DNA of 64,000 nucleotides from Cellulomonas wangsupingiae (GTDB lineage Bacteria > Actinomycetota > Actinomycetes > Actinomycetales > Cellulomonadaceae). This document shows, piece after piece, positions 33,503-42,409 of the stretch (position 1 is the stretch's first letter; every line of letters starts with the position of its first letter). Location: assembly GCF_024508275.1 (NCBI RefSeq), contig NZ_CP101989.1, forward strand, positions 3,162,001-3,226,000. Direction: 5' to 3'. Made by a program: the position numbers and the translations under genes. The notes beneath the pieces were generated by a model. The model had not been told where the DNA came from and did not search any database. It saw only the letters and a program-made list of their open reading frames with translations.

Positions 33503-36500
33503 ATGGACGACGGCTCGCGACGCCTGCGTCGGATCGGGGCAGCACTGGCTTCGGCAGCGCTCGCGCTGGGTCTGCTGGTACCGATCGCCGTGGTGGGCAG
33601 CACGCCCGCCGAGGCGAACGCCCCCGCGGCCGCGCCGCTGGCCGTCCCACCGGCGACCGGCGACAACGCTGTCATCACCGTCCGGGTCGGCGCCGACCGC
33701 CAGGGCGCGACCGGCGTCTCCGGCCTGGCCGGGGTGACCCTGCAGCTCTACGACGGCACGACCGCCCCCACGACGCCCGTCGCCGGCGCCTGGGCGACGT
33801 GCGTGTCCGACGCGGACGGCGACTGCAGCTTCGTCGTCCCCGACACCGAGACCGGGCTCTTCGGCTGCCGGGTCGGGGCCGGCGCCAACTGCGACCGGCG
33901 CTTCTGGGTCGTGCAGACCGGCGTGCCGGAGGGGTTCACGCAGAACTCCACCCTGCGCACGGGCAACGGCGACGGCAGCGGGTCGCAGCTGACGCCGTAC
34001 CAGTTCCGGACCGGCTCGACCCTGCGCGCGGGCAACACGTACACCTCGCAGTCGAACTTCATGATCGGGACGGGCAGCACGAACCGCTCGGCGTCGGGCG
34101 GCGTGTGGCAGCAGTCGCGGACGAACCCGGCACCCCTGCAGCAGTGCGGGCTGAGCGTCGCGCTGATCCTGGACCTGTCGGGCTCGGTGACGTCGCAGCA
34201 GCTCGTCAGCCTCAAGGCCGCGGCCGACACGTTCACGAACTCGCTCGTGGGCACGCCGTCCGAGATGGCCCTGTTCTCGTTCTCCACGGGGAGCCCCGCG
34301 GCCGGCGCGACCCAGAACTACCCCGGCCTGACCTCGGTGTCGACGCAGGCGGGCGCGGACGAGTTCACGTCCCGCTACGCCTCGTGGACCGCCACCGGCG
34401 GGACCAACTGGGACCGCGGGATCGCCGCGGCCGCCGAGGCCGCGGCGTCGTACGACGTCGCGGTGGTCATCACGGACGGCGACCCGACCTTCTACTCCCA
34501 GCCTGCGGAGGGTCCGGGCAACTTCACCCGCTTCCGCGAGATGGAGAACGGCATCTTCTCGGCCAACGCCCTGAAGGCGCAGGACACCCGCGTCCTCGCC
34601 GTGGGCGTCGGGGCCGGGGTCAGCGACCCCGCCACCGCCCAGAACCTCGCCGCCATCTCGGGCCCCACCGCGTACGACGGCACCAACACCGGGACCGCGG
34701 ACTACTTCCAGGTCGCCGACTACACCGTCGTGGGCCAGGCCCTGCGCCAGCTCGCGCTCGGCGACTGCACCGGGTCCCTGTCGGTCGTCAAGCAGCTCGT
34801 CGACGCGTCCGGCGACCTCGCGACCGCCACGCCCGCGGGCGCCGGGTGGACCTTCGGCGCCTCGACGACCACGCCCGGGGTGACGCTGCCGACCACGAGC
34901 GCGACGACCGACGCCACCAGCGCCGTGAACTTCCCGATCACCTACGCGGGCGGGACCGCCACCGGGACGATCGAGGTCCAGGAGGAGGCCCAGGAGGGCG
35001 CTGTCCTGTTCCCCGTCGCCGGGGCGAACGCCGTCTGCACCGACCTCGTGACGGGGCAGGGCGTGACGGTCACCAACGTCGGGGCGGCGGGCTTCACCGT
35101 CGACGTCCCGAACACGGACGCCGTGAGCTGCACGGTCTACAACCAGGTGGCGGCACCTGCCACCGTCACCGTCGACAAGGAGTGGGTGATCGACGGCGCC
35201 GCACCGGTGCCGAACGGCAACCAGCCGTCCGGCTTCACCTCCGAGCTGACGCTCACGGGTCCGGGCGCCGACGGCGCCACCAGCCAGGCGTGGGGCGTGA
35301 CGCGCCCCGGGTACGTCGCGGGCGAGAGCGTCACGGTCGACGAGCAGGTGGTGCTGCAGGTCCCGGACATCGACCCCGACCTCTGCGTGGTCTCCCCACC
35401 GCAGGTCGTCGAGATCGACGGCGCAGCCGTGGACCCGACGCCCGTCCCCACGGGCGGCTACGGCCTGACCCTGGTCGAGGGTGCCAACACGCTGACCATC
35501 CGCAACACCGTCGACTGCGAGTCCCGCCTGACGCTCGCCAAGTACGTCGAGGAGGGCACGGCCGACCCCACGGCGTGGGACCTGGCGGCCCTCCCGGCGC
35601 CGGACGCGCCCGCCGGGCAGCTGCCCGGGCCGGCCGGGACCAGCGGGAGCGCGGGCGCGACCGACGTGCCCATCACCCCGGGCGTCCCCTACCAGCTCGC
35701 GGAGTCCGGCGGCCCGGCGACGTACCTGCAGGTGGACCAGCGCTCCGACCTGCAGGAGTTCCCCGCGTCGACGGGGTCGTGGTCCTGCATCCGGGTCGAC
35801 ACCGAGGGCAACCAGATCTCCGGCTTCGCCGACGGCCTGAACGGGGGCGTGACCGCGCCGATCGCCGCGCGCGTCCTGTGCACGGCGACCAACCAGACGG
35901 CGCAGCTGACGCTGGTGAAGGAGGTCGTCAACCAGGCCGGCGGCACGGCCGTGCCGTCCGACTTCACGCTGCGCGCCACCCCGGGCACGACGCCCGAGGT
36001 GGAGGGGCTCACCGAGATCGAGACCCCCGGCGCCGCCGAGGCCGACGCCCAGACGTTCGAGATCCGGCCCGGCCACCCGTACACGGTCAGCGAGACCGGG
36101 CCCGCCGGGTACGAGCAGACCGACCTCGAGTGCCTCGTGAACGGGACCGCCGTCAACGGCACCGAGATCACGGCCGGACGCGGCGAGAGCGTGGTGTGCA
36201 CGTTCACCAACGCCGACGACCCCGCGTCGCTCACGTTGCGCAAGGCCGTCGACGCCGGGTCCACCGGTGCGACGCAGACGCCCGCCGACTGGACGCTGAC
36301 CGCCACGCTGCAGGGCACCGGCGAGCAGGACCCGGTCTCCGGGAACGGGGCCGACGGCGTCACCGACGTCGAGGTCCTCGCCGGCACGTACGCGCTGTCC
36401 GAGTCCACCGTCGCGGGCTTCGACGCGGGCGCGTGGGAGTGCGTCGACGCGGGTGGTGACGACGTCGCGGTCGATGACGGCGCGGTGGCCCTCGCGAACG

Positions 36501-39500
36501 GCGCGAGCGTCACGTGCACCGTCACGAACACCGCCCAGCAGCCCACGCTGACGCTCGTCAAGGAGCTGACCAACGACCAGGGCGGGACGTCCGGCACGGA
36601 CGACTGGACCCTGACCGCGGACGGGCCGACCGCCGGTGTGAGCGGGGTGACCGGCGAGGAGGCCGTCACCGGCGCCCCCGTGGCGATCGGGAGCTACGCG
36701 CTGTCGGAGTCGGGCCCCGCCGGGTACACGGCCGGTGAGTGGACCTGTGCGGACGACGCCGGGACCGTGACCGTCACGGACGACGCGGTCGAGATCGGGC
36801 TCGGTCAGGACGTGACCTGCACGATCACCAACGACGACCAGCCCGCGGCCCTGACGCTGCGCAAGGTCGTCGACGCCGGGACCACCGGGGCGACCCAGAC
36901 CCCGGCCGACTGGACCCTGACGGCCACACCGCAGGACATCGAGGGCCAGGACGCCGTGTCCGGTGACGGAGCCGACGGGGTCACCGCCGTCGAGGTCTTC
37001 GCCGGCACGTACGCGCTGTCGGAGTCGACCGTCGCCGGCTTCACCGCCGGGACGTGGGGCTGCGTCGACGCCGACGGCGGCACGGTCGCCGTCGACGGCG
37101 ACGCCGTGACCATCGGCAGCGGGACCGACGTCACCTGCACGATCACCAACACGGCACAGCCCTCGACGCTGACCCTGGTCAAGCAGGTCCTCAACGACGA
37201 GGGCGGCACGGCCGTCGCCACCGACTGGACCCTGACGGCCGCCGGGCCGACGACCGGGCTGACCGGCGTCACCGGGGACGCCGCGATCACCGGGGCCACG
37301 GTCGCGATCGGCACGTACACCCTGACCGAGTCCGGGCCCGCGGGGTACGCCGCGGGCGACTGGGAGTGCGCGACCGACGACGCGGCGGTGCCGGTCACCG
37401 ACGGTGCGGTCGCGATCGCGCTCGGCCAGGACGTGACCTGCACCATCACGAACGACGACCAGCCGGCGGCACTCACGCTGCGCAAGGTCGTCGAGGCGGG
37501 CACCACCGGGGCGACGCAGACGCCGGCCGACTGGACGCTCACCGCCACGCCGCAGGACATCGAGGGCCAGGCGCCGGTCTCCGGTGACGGCGCCGACGGT
37601 GTCACCGGTGTCGGGGTCTTCGCCGGCACGTACGCGCTGTCGGAGTCGACGATCCCCGGCTTCACCGCCGGGACGTGGGGCTGCGTCGACGCCGCCGGCG
37701 GCACGGTCGCCGTCGAGGCCGGTGCGGTCACCCTGACCACCGGGGCCGACGTCACCTGCACCATCACGAACACGGCGCAGGGCGCCACGCTGACGCTCGT
37801 CAAGCAGGTCACCGCCGACGACGGCGGCACTGCCGTCCCCGGCGACTGGACGCTGACCGCGACCGGACCGACCACGGGGCTCACCGGGGTCACCGGTGAC
37901 CCGACGATCACGGACGCGCCCGTCGCGATCGGCAGCTACGCCCTGACGGAGTCCGGCCCCGCCGGGTACACCGCGGGCGACTGGACCTGCGCGACGGACG
38001 ACACCACCGTGCCAGTCGCGGACGGTGCCGTGACCGTCGCCCTGGGGCAGGCCGTCACGTGCACCGTCGTCAACGACGACCAGCCCGGCACGCTCACGCT
38101 GGTCAAGCAGGTCACCAACGACGCCGGCGGCACCGCGGAGCCCACGGACTGGACCCTGTCCGCCGACGGCCCGACCGCCGGGGTCACCGGCGAGACCGGC
38201 ACCGACGCGGTCACCGGGGTCGAGGTGGCCGCCGGTGACTACACCCTGTCCGAGGCCGACGGCCCTGACGGGTACACCGCGTCCGACTGGACGTGCGAGG
38301 GCGGCACGCTGAGCGGCACCACGGTCACGATCGCCAACGGCGCCACCGTGACCTGCACCATCACGAACGACGACCAGCCGGCAGCCCTGACGCTGCGCAA
38401 GGTCGTCGACACCGGCGCCACCGGCGCGCCGGAGACGCCCGCCAGCTGGACGGTGCGCGCGGCACCCGAGGACATCCCGGGCCAGGAGATCGTCGCGGGC
38501 AACGGGGCGGACGGGGTGACGGACGTCGCCGTCTTCGCCGGGACGTACGCACTGTCCGAGTCGTTCGTCGCCGGGTACGAGGCCGGGGAATGGACCTGCG
38601 TCGACGCGAGCGGTGCCGACGTCCCGCTGGACTCGGGCTCGCTGACCCTCGCCAACGGCGCGGACGTGACCTGCACGATCACCAACACCGCCGTGCCGAC
38701 CACCCTGACCCTCGTCAAGCAGGTCACGAACGACGACGGGGGCACCGCGGACGCCCGCGACTGGGTGCTCACCGCGACCGGCCCGACGACGTCCCACAGC
38801 GGGGCGAGCGGGGACGACGCCATCACCTCGACGGAGGTCGAGTACGGCAGCCACGCGCTGTCGGAGTCCGGCGGCCCCTCGGGGTACACCACGAACGACT
38901 GGGCCTGCGAGAACGACGAGGGCGAGCTGCCCGTCGAGTCCGGCGCCGTGCTCCTCGAGCTCGGGCAGGACGTCACCTGCACGGTCCTCAACGACGACCA
39001 GCCGGCGACGCTCACGCTCGTCAAGGAGGTCGTCAACGACCACGGCGGCGACGCGGCCGCCACCGACTGGACCCTGACCGCCGACGGCCCCACCACCGGG
39101 GTCACCGGGGAGACGGGCAGCGACACCGTCACGGGCGTCGACGTCAGCGCGGGTGACTACACCCTCTCCGAGGCCGACGGACCGACGGACTACACCCCGT
39201 CGGCATGGTCCTGCGAGGGCGGCACGCTCGACGGCGACGCCGTCACCGTGGCCAACGGCGAGGCCGTGACCTGCACCGTCACCAACACGTTCGACGCACC
39301 GCGCCTCACGTTGGTCAAGGACGTGCTCAACGAGCAGGGCGGCACGGCCACGCCCGAGGAGTGGACGCTGCGGGCCGAGGGCCCGGAGACGGTCAGCGGC
39401 GCGACGCGCGGCCCGACGATCACGGACGTGCCGGTGACGCCCGGGGCGTACGCGCTGTCCGAGGTCGACGGGCCCGAGGGCTACACGCAGGTGGGCTGGG

Positions 39501-40258
39501 AGTGCGAGGACGCGGCCGGGCCCGTCGCGGTCGACGGCGACGTGCTGGAGCTCGCCGCCGGTGACGACGTGACCTGCACGGTCACCAACACCGACGCGCA
39601 GGCGACCGCCCCGTGGACCGCGGTCAAGAGCAGCGACCCGCCGTCCGGCACGCAGGTGCAGCCCGGTCAGGTCGTCACCTACACGGTGACGCTGAGCCCG
39701 GTCGACCCCGGGGGCGAGATCCCCGAGTTCGTCGTCACCGACGACCTGACGGACGTGGTCGACGACGCCACGCTGATCGAGGACAGCATCGCGACGACCA
39801 CGGGCGGGGTCGCCGTGGCCCAGGGCGGCGTCGAGCTCGTCTGGAGCGGCGGCCCGGTGGCCGGCACGCAGACGCTGACCTACCAGGTGCGGGTGAACGA
39901 CGACGTGAACGGCCAGGTGCTGCGCAACGTCGTGACGGCACCCGGTGCCGAACCGTGCGTCGACGACGCGGACGTGACGTTCGAGGTCGCGGCGCTCGCC
40001 GACGAGGTGCTCGCCGACGAGGTGCTCGCCGACGAGGAGTGCCGGACCACGACGCACCCGACGCCCACGCGCACCACGCCGGCCGACGGACCGGGCAGCG
40101 CAGGGCCGTGGGACGGCGACTGGTTGTCGAGCACCGGCGGACCTGGCGCAGGGCTCGCGCTCGTCGCGCTGTGGCTGGTGGCGGGCGGTGCGGCACTGGT
40201 CGGGAGCTCACGGCGTCGTGAGTCCGGGGCACGGACGACGAGTCGCGGCACGACATGA
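33503..40258 (+). CDS. Giant surface protein: vWA head, repeated prealbumin-like stalk, wall-sorting-like tail
   Basis: A 2251-residue exported protein. A signal peptide (about 1-40) is followed by a beta-rich region, a von Willebrand A domain (about 215-418) with an intact metal site (DLSGS, the Thr of GGTNWD, and ITDGD), four divergent prealbumin-like modules (about 425-905), then eleven related ~100-residue modules (about 908-2032). Each has LTLxK at its start, LSES or LTES in the middle, a WxC, and VTCTxTN at the end. A DUF11-like domain follows, then LADEV repeats, WLSSTGG, a hydrophobic helix and RRR. ATG 33503 follows GGGGGG. The Lys/Glu/Asn pattern suggests intramodule isopeptide bonds as in SpaA-type pilins. 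It resembles a wall-anchored adhesin fibre; no sortase gene is in the window. Confidence 0.85.
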   Translation: MDDGSRRLRRIGAALASAALALGLLVPIAVVGSTPAEANAPAAAPLAVPPATGDNAVITVRVGADRQGATGVSGLAGVTLQLYDGTTAPTTPVAGAWATCVSDADGDCSFVVPDTETGLFGCRVGAGANCDRRFWVVQTGVPEGFTQNSTLRTGNGDGSGSQLTPYQFRTGSTLRAGNTYTSQSNFMIGTGSTNRSASGGVWQQSRTNPAPLQQCGLSVALILDLSGSVTSQQLVSLKAAADTFTNSLVGTPSEMALFSFSTGSPAAGATQNYPGLTSVSTQAGADEFTSRYASWTATGGTNWDRGIAAAAEAAASYDVAVVITDGDPTFYSQPAEGPGNFTRFREMENGIFSANALKAQDTRVLAVGVGAGVSDPATAQNLAAISGPTAYDGTNTGTADYFQVADYTVVGQALRQLALGDCTGSLSVVKQLVDASGDLATATPAGAGWTFGASTTTPGVTLPTTSATTDATSAVNFPITYAGGTATGTIEVQEEAQEGAVLFPVAGANAVCTDLVTGQGVTVTNVGAAGFTVDVPNTDAVSCTVYNQVAAPATVTVDKEWVIDGAAPVPNGNQPSGFTSELTLTGPGADGATSQAWGVTRPGYVAGESVTVDEQVVLQVPDIDPDLCVVSPPQVVEIDGAAVDPTPVPTGGYGLTLVEGANTLTIRNTVDCESRLTLAKYVEEGTADPTAWDLAALPAPDAPAGQLPGPAGTSGSAGATDVPITPGVPYQLAESGGPATYLQVDQRSDLQEFPASTGSWSCIRVDTEGNQISGFADGLNGGVTAPIAARVLCTATNQTAQLTLVKEVVNQAGGTAVPSDFTLRATPGTTPEVEGLTEIETPGAAEADAQTFEIRPGHPYTVSETGPAGYEQTDLECLVNGTAVNGTEITAGRGESVVCTFTNADDPASLTLRKAVDAGSTGATQTPADWTLTATLQGTGEQDPVSGNGADGVTDVEVLAGTYALSESTVAGFDAGAWECVDAGGDDVAVDDGAVALANGASVTCTVTNTAQQPTLTLVKELTNDQGGTSGTDDWTLTADGPTAGVSGVTGEEAVTGAPVAIGSYALSESGPAGYTAGEWTCADDAGTVTVTDDAVEIGLGQDVTCTITNDDQPAALTLRKVVDAGTTGATQTPADWTLTATPQDIEGQDAVSGDGADGVTAVEVFAGTYALSESTVAGFTAGTWGCVDADGGTVAVDGDAVTIGSGTDVTCTITNTAQPSTLTLVKQVLNDEGGTAVATDWTLTAAGPTTGLTGVTGDAAITGATVAIGTYTLTESGPAGYAAGDWECATDDAAVPVTDGAVAIALGQDVTCTITNDDQPAALTLRKVVEAGTTGATQTPADWTLTATPQDIEGQAPVSGDGADGVTGVGVFAGTYALSESTIPGFTAGTWGCVDAAGGTVAVEAGAVTLTTGADVTCTITNTAQGATLTLVKQVTADDGGTAVPGDWTLTATGPTTGLTGVTGDPTITDAPVAIGSYALTESGPAGYTAGDWTCATDDTTVPVADGAVTVALGQAVTCTVVNDDQPGTLTLVKQVTNDAGGTAEPTDWTLSADGPTAGVTGETGTDAVTGVEVAAGDYTLSEADGPDGYTASDWTCEGGTLSGTTVTIANGATVTCTITNDDQPAALTLRKVVDTGATGAPETPASWTVRAAPEDIPGQEIVAGNGADGVTDVAVFAGTYALSESFVAGYEAGEWTCVDASGADVPLDSGSLTLANGADVTCTITNTAVPTTLTLVKQVTNDDGGTADARDWVLTATGPTTSHSGASGDDAITSTEVEYGSHALSESGGPSGYTTNDWACENDEGELPVESGAVLLELGQDVTCTVLNDDQPATLTLVKEVVNDHGGDAAATDWTLTADGPTTGVTGETGSDTVTGVDVSAGDYTLSEADGPTDYTPSAWSCEGGTLDGDAVTVANGEAVTCTVTNTFDAPRLTLVKDVLNEQGGTATPEEWTLRAEGPETVSGATRGPTITDVPVTPGAYALSEVDGPEGYTQVGWECEDAAGPVAVDGDVLELAAGDDVTCTVTNTDAQATAPWTAVKSSDPPSGTQVQPGQVVTYTVTLSPVDPGGEIPEFVVTDDLTDVVDDATLIEDSIATTTGGVAVAQGGVELVWSGGPVAGTQTLTYQVRVNDDVNGQVLRNVVTAPGAEPCVDDADVTFEVAALADEVLADEVLADEECRTTTHPTPTRTTPADGPGSAGPWDGDWLSSTGGPGAGLALVALWLVAGGAALVGSSRRRESGARTTSRGTT
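36226..39600 (+). repeat. Eleven tandem stalk modules of two alternating types
   Basis: Type A modules (LTLRKxVDxG...) start near 36226, 36841, 37465 and 38383. Type B modules (LTLVKxxxNDxGGT...) start near 36540, 37162, 37786, 38092, 38701, 39004 and 39301. The order is A B A B A B B A B B B. The A-B pair repeats with a period of about 615-623 bp, and the second and third pairs are nearly identical in DNA as well as protein, which points to recent duplication of the pair. Confidence 0.85.
39995..40039 (+). repeat. 15-bp coding tandem repeat (LADEV x3)
   Basis: CTCGCCGACGAGGTG occurs at 39995-40009 and 40010-40024, with a third copy differing in one base (40025-40039). It encodes LADEVLADEVLADEE near the C-terminus of the giant surface protein, just ahead of the wall-proximal Thr/Pro region. 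Confidence 0.85.
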
Positions 40259-40266
40259 CGTGACGG

Positions 40267-40295
40267 CCGGCGGCGCGTCCTGCGGGGCGCGCCGG
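40267..40295 (+). terminator. Probable terminator of the giant surface protein gene
   Basis: A GC-rich stem of nine pairs with one bulged base (CCGGCG-CGC against GCGCGCCGG) and a 10-base loop, 8 bp after the stop codon. Confidence 0.5.
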
Positions 40296-40327
40296 CGGTC
40301 GTCCGCCGGGCAGGACCACGTGCCAGC

Positions 40328-40371
40328 AGAGGGTAGCCTCCCCTAAGTCGTCTTAGGGTGTCCTTCCCTGG
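40328..40371 (+). promoter_or_regulatory. Tandem IdeR/DtxR-like iron boxes upstream of the siderophore importer
   Basis: AGAGGGTAGCCTCCCCTAA (40328-40346) matches the 19-bp IdeR/DtxR consensus at 14 positions, including the TAGCCT core. A weaker second match starts at 40353 (TTAGGGTGTCCTTCCCTGG, 12 of 19). Between them is a perfect inverted repeat, CCCTAAG-TCGT-CTTAGGG (40341-40358). Iron-loaded IdeR/DtxR bound here would block the importer operon that begins at 40419. Confidence 0.7.
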
Positions 40372-40418
40372 GATCGACGCGCCTTGTCGCGCCCGTCCAC
40401 ACCTCCCGGAGCTGACGC

Positions 40419-41426
40419 ATGTTCTCCCGCCCTCCTGCCCGCCGGCTGGCCGCCGTGCTCACCGCCGCCCCGCTCGCCCTCGTCCTCGCCGCCTGCGGCG
40501 CGGGCGCCGACGCCGCGGAGCCCGCCGCGTCCGCCTCGCCGACGACGGCCGCGACGACGGTCACCATCGAGGACAACCACGGCACGGTCGAGGTGCCGCT
40601 CGACCCGCAGCGCGTCGTCGCGCTCGACAACCACGTGTTCGAGACCCTGTCCGCGTGGGACGTCCCGCTGGTGGCGGCACCCAAGGGCGTGATGGGCTCG
40701 GGCATCTGGCCCGCGTACACCGAGAACGAGGACGTCCTGGACGTCGGCACGCACCGCGAGCCGAACCTGGAGTCGATCATCGCCGCCGAGCCGGACCTCA
40801 TCATCGGCGGCTACCGGTTCGGTGACCACTACGACGACATCGTCGCGCAGAACCCCGACGCGACCGTCATCGAGATCGCGCCGCGCGACGGCGAGGACGT
40901 CGCCGACGAGCTCGTCCGCCAGGTCGAGATCCTCGGCCAGGTCTTCCAGCGCGAGGACGACGCGGCACAGCTCGTCGAGGCGTTCGAGACCGCGGTGGCC
41001 GACGCTGCCGCCGCGTACGACGGCACCAGCACGGTCGTCGGCCTCATCACGTCGGGCGGCGAGATCTCCTACTCCGCGCCGGTCACCGGCCGCAGCATCG
41101 GCCCGGTCTTCCCGACGCTCGGGCTCGTGCCCGCGATCGAGCAGGCCGCCGAGGACACGTCGCACGGCGACGACATCGGCGTCGAGGCCATCGCCGCCGC
41201 GAACCCCGACTGGATCATCGTGCTCGACCGTGACGGCGCCGGCGTCGGCGAGGGCGACTACCGCCCGGCCACCGAGCTGATCGGCGCGTCGCCGGCGCTC
41301 ACGTCGGTCACCGCCGTCGCGCAGGACCAGGTGATCTACCTGGACCCGAACTTCTACCTCACCGAGGACATCCAGGCGTACACGGCGCTGTACGAGCAGA
41401 TCGCCCAGGCGTTCGCCGCCGCGTGA
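40419..41426 (+). CDS. Siderophore-binding lipoprotein of an iron ABC importer
   Basis: A 335-residue substrate-binding protein. The lipoprotein signal ends LVLAACG (lipobox, Cys about residue 26). The mature protein has the Fe-siderophore binding fold: TIEDNHGTVEVPLDPQRVVAL, ESIIAAEPDLIIGGYR and IAAANPDWIIVLDRD. It resembles YclQ/FpuA-type proteins for petrobactin-like or catecholate siderophores, based on motif and operon order. It is the first gene of a four-gene operon in which each following gene overlaps the previous one. Confidence 0.9.
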   Translation: MFSRPPARRLAAVLTAAPLALVLAACGAGADAAEPAASASPTTAATTVTIEDNHGTVEVPLDPQRVVALDNHVFETLSAWDVPLVAAPKGVMGSGIWPAYTENEDVLDVGTHREPNLESIIAAEPDLIIGGYRFGDHYDDIVAQNPDATVIEIAPRDGEDVADELVRQVEILGQVFQREDDAAQLVEAFETAVADAAAAYDGTSTVVGLITSGGEISYSAPVTGRSIGPVFPTLGLVPAIEQAAEDTSHGDDIGVEAIAAANPDWIIVLDRDGAGVGEGDYRPATELIGASPALTSVTAVAQDQVIYLDPNFYLTEDIQAYTALYEQIAQAFAAA

Positions 41427-42409
41427 CCACGCTCACCACCGCACCCGCCCCGACCGCTGCCCGCACGTGGCAGCGGTCGGGCGGGCTGCTCGCCGCCGCG
41501 CTGCTCACCCTCGCGCTCGTCGTCACGTCGCTGTTCGTCGGCGTGTACGACCTGGGTGCGCAGGGCGGCGACGCCATGTTCTGGATCACCCGCGTGCCCC
41601 GCACGCTCGCCCTGGTGCTGGCCGGCAGCGCGATGGCCGTCAGCGGCCTGGTGCTGCAGCAGCTCACGCAGAACCGCTTCGTCGAGGCCACCACGGCCGG
41701 GACCAGCGAGTGGGCCGCCCTCGGCCTGCTGCTGTCGGTGATCCTGCTGCCGACCGTCGGCCTGGCCACGCGCATGGTCGTCGCGTCCGCCGCCGCCTTC
41801 GTCGGCACCATGGTCTTCCTCGTCGTGCTGCGGCGCGTGCAGGTGCGCACCACGCTGGTCGTCCCCGTCGTCGGGCTCATGCTCGGCGCCGTGGTCAGCG
41901 CGCTGACCACGCTTATCGCCGTCCGGACGAACTACCTGCAGCTACTCGGCACGTGGTTCATGGGCTCGTTCACCACGGTGGTGCGCGGGCAGTACGAGGT
42001 GCTGTGGGTCGTCGCCGCGGTGTGCGTCGCGATCTTCGTGCTCGCCGACCGCCTCACGGTCGCCGGCCTCGGCCGCGACGTCGCCACCAACCTGGGCCTG
42101 AGCTACGACCGCGTCCTGCTCGTCGGCACCGCCATGGTCGCCGTCGCGTCCGGCGTCACCACCGTCGTCGTCGGCTTCCTGCCGTTCCTCGGGCTCGTCG
42201 TGCCCAACGTCGTGTCGCTGCTGCGCGGCGACGACCTGCGCTCGAACCTGCCGTGGGTCTGCCTCGGCGGGGTCGCGCTCGTCACCGCCTGCGACATCCT
42301 CGGACGGGTCGTGCGCATGCCGTTCGAGATCCCCGTCGGCATGATCCTCGGCGTCGTCGGCGCCGCCGGGTTCCTGCTGCTGGTGCTGCGGGTGCGTCGC
42401 CGTGGCTGA
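41423..42409 (+). CDS. FecCD-type iron-siderophore permease (first subunit)
   Basis: A 328-residue membrane subunit with about nine or ten helices. RVPRTLALVLAGSAMAVSGLVLQQLTQN is the FecCD signature, followed by VEATTAGTSEWAALG, and GFLPFLGLVVPNVV is the cytoplasmic ATPase contact loop. The GTG start overlaps the binding-protein stop as GTGA. It matches YclN in order and character and should form a heterodimer with the next product. Confidence 0.9.
   Translation: MTTLTTAPAPTAARTWQRSGGLLAAALLTLALVVTSLFVGVYDLGAQGGDAMFWITRVPRTLALVLAGSAMAVSGLVLQQLTQNRFVEATTAGTSEWAALGLLLSVILLPTVGLATRMVVASAAAFVGTMVFLVVLRRVQVRTTLVVPVVGLMLGAVVSALTTLIAVRTNYLQLLGTWFMGSFTTVVRGQYEVLWVVAAVCVAIFVLADRLTVAGLGRDVATNLGLSYDRVLLVGTAMVAVASGVTTVVVGFLPFLGLVVPNVVSLLRGDDLRSNLPWVCLGGVALVTACDILGRVVRMPFEIPVGMILGVVGAAGFLLLVLRVRRRG

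Noticed and set aside
33047..40057. A 2336-codon open frame antisense to the giant surface protein
   Set aside because: It is an antisense shadow caused by GC-rich third positions and the repetitive coding sequence. Its translation is low in complexity, has no signal or domain, and crosses the AraC gene boundary.
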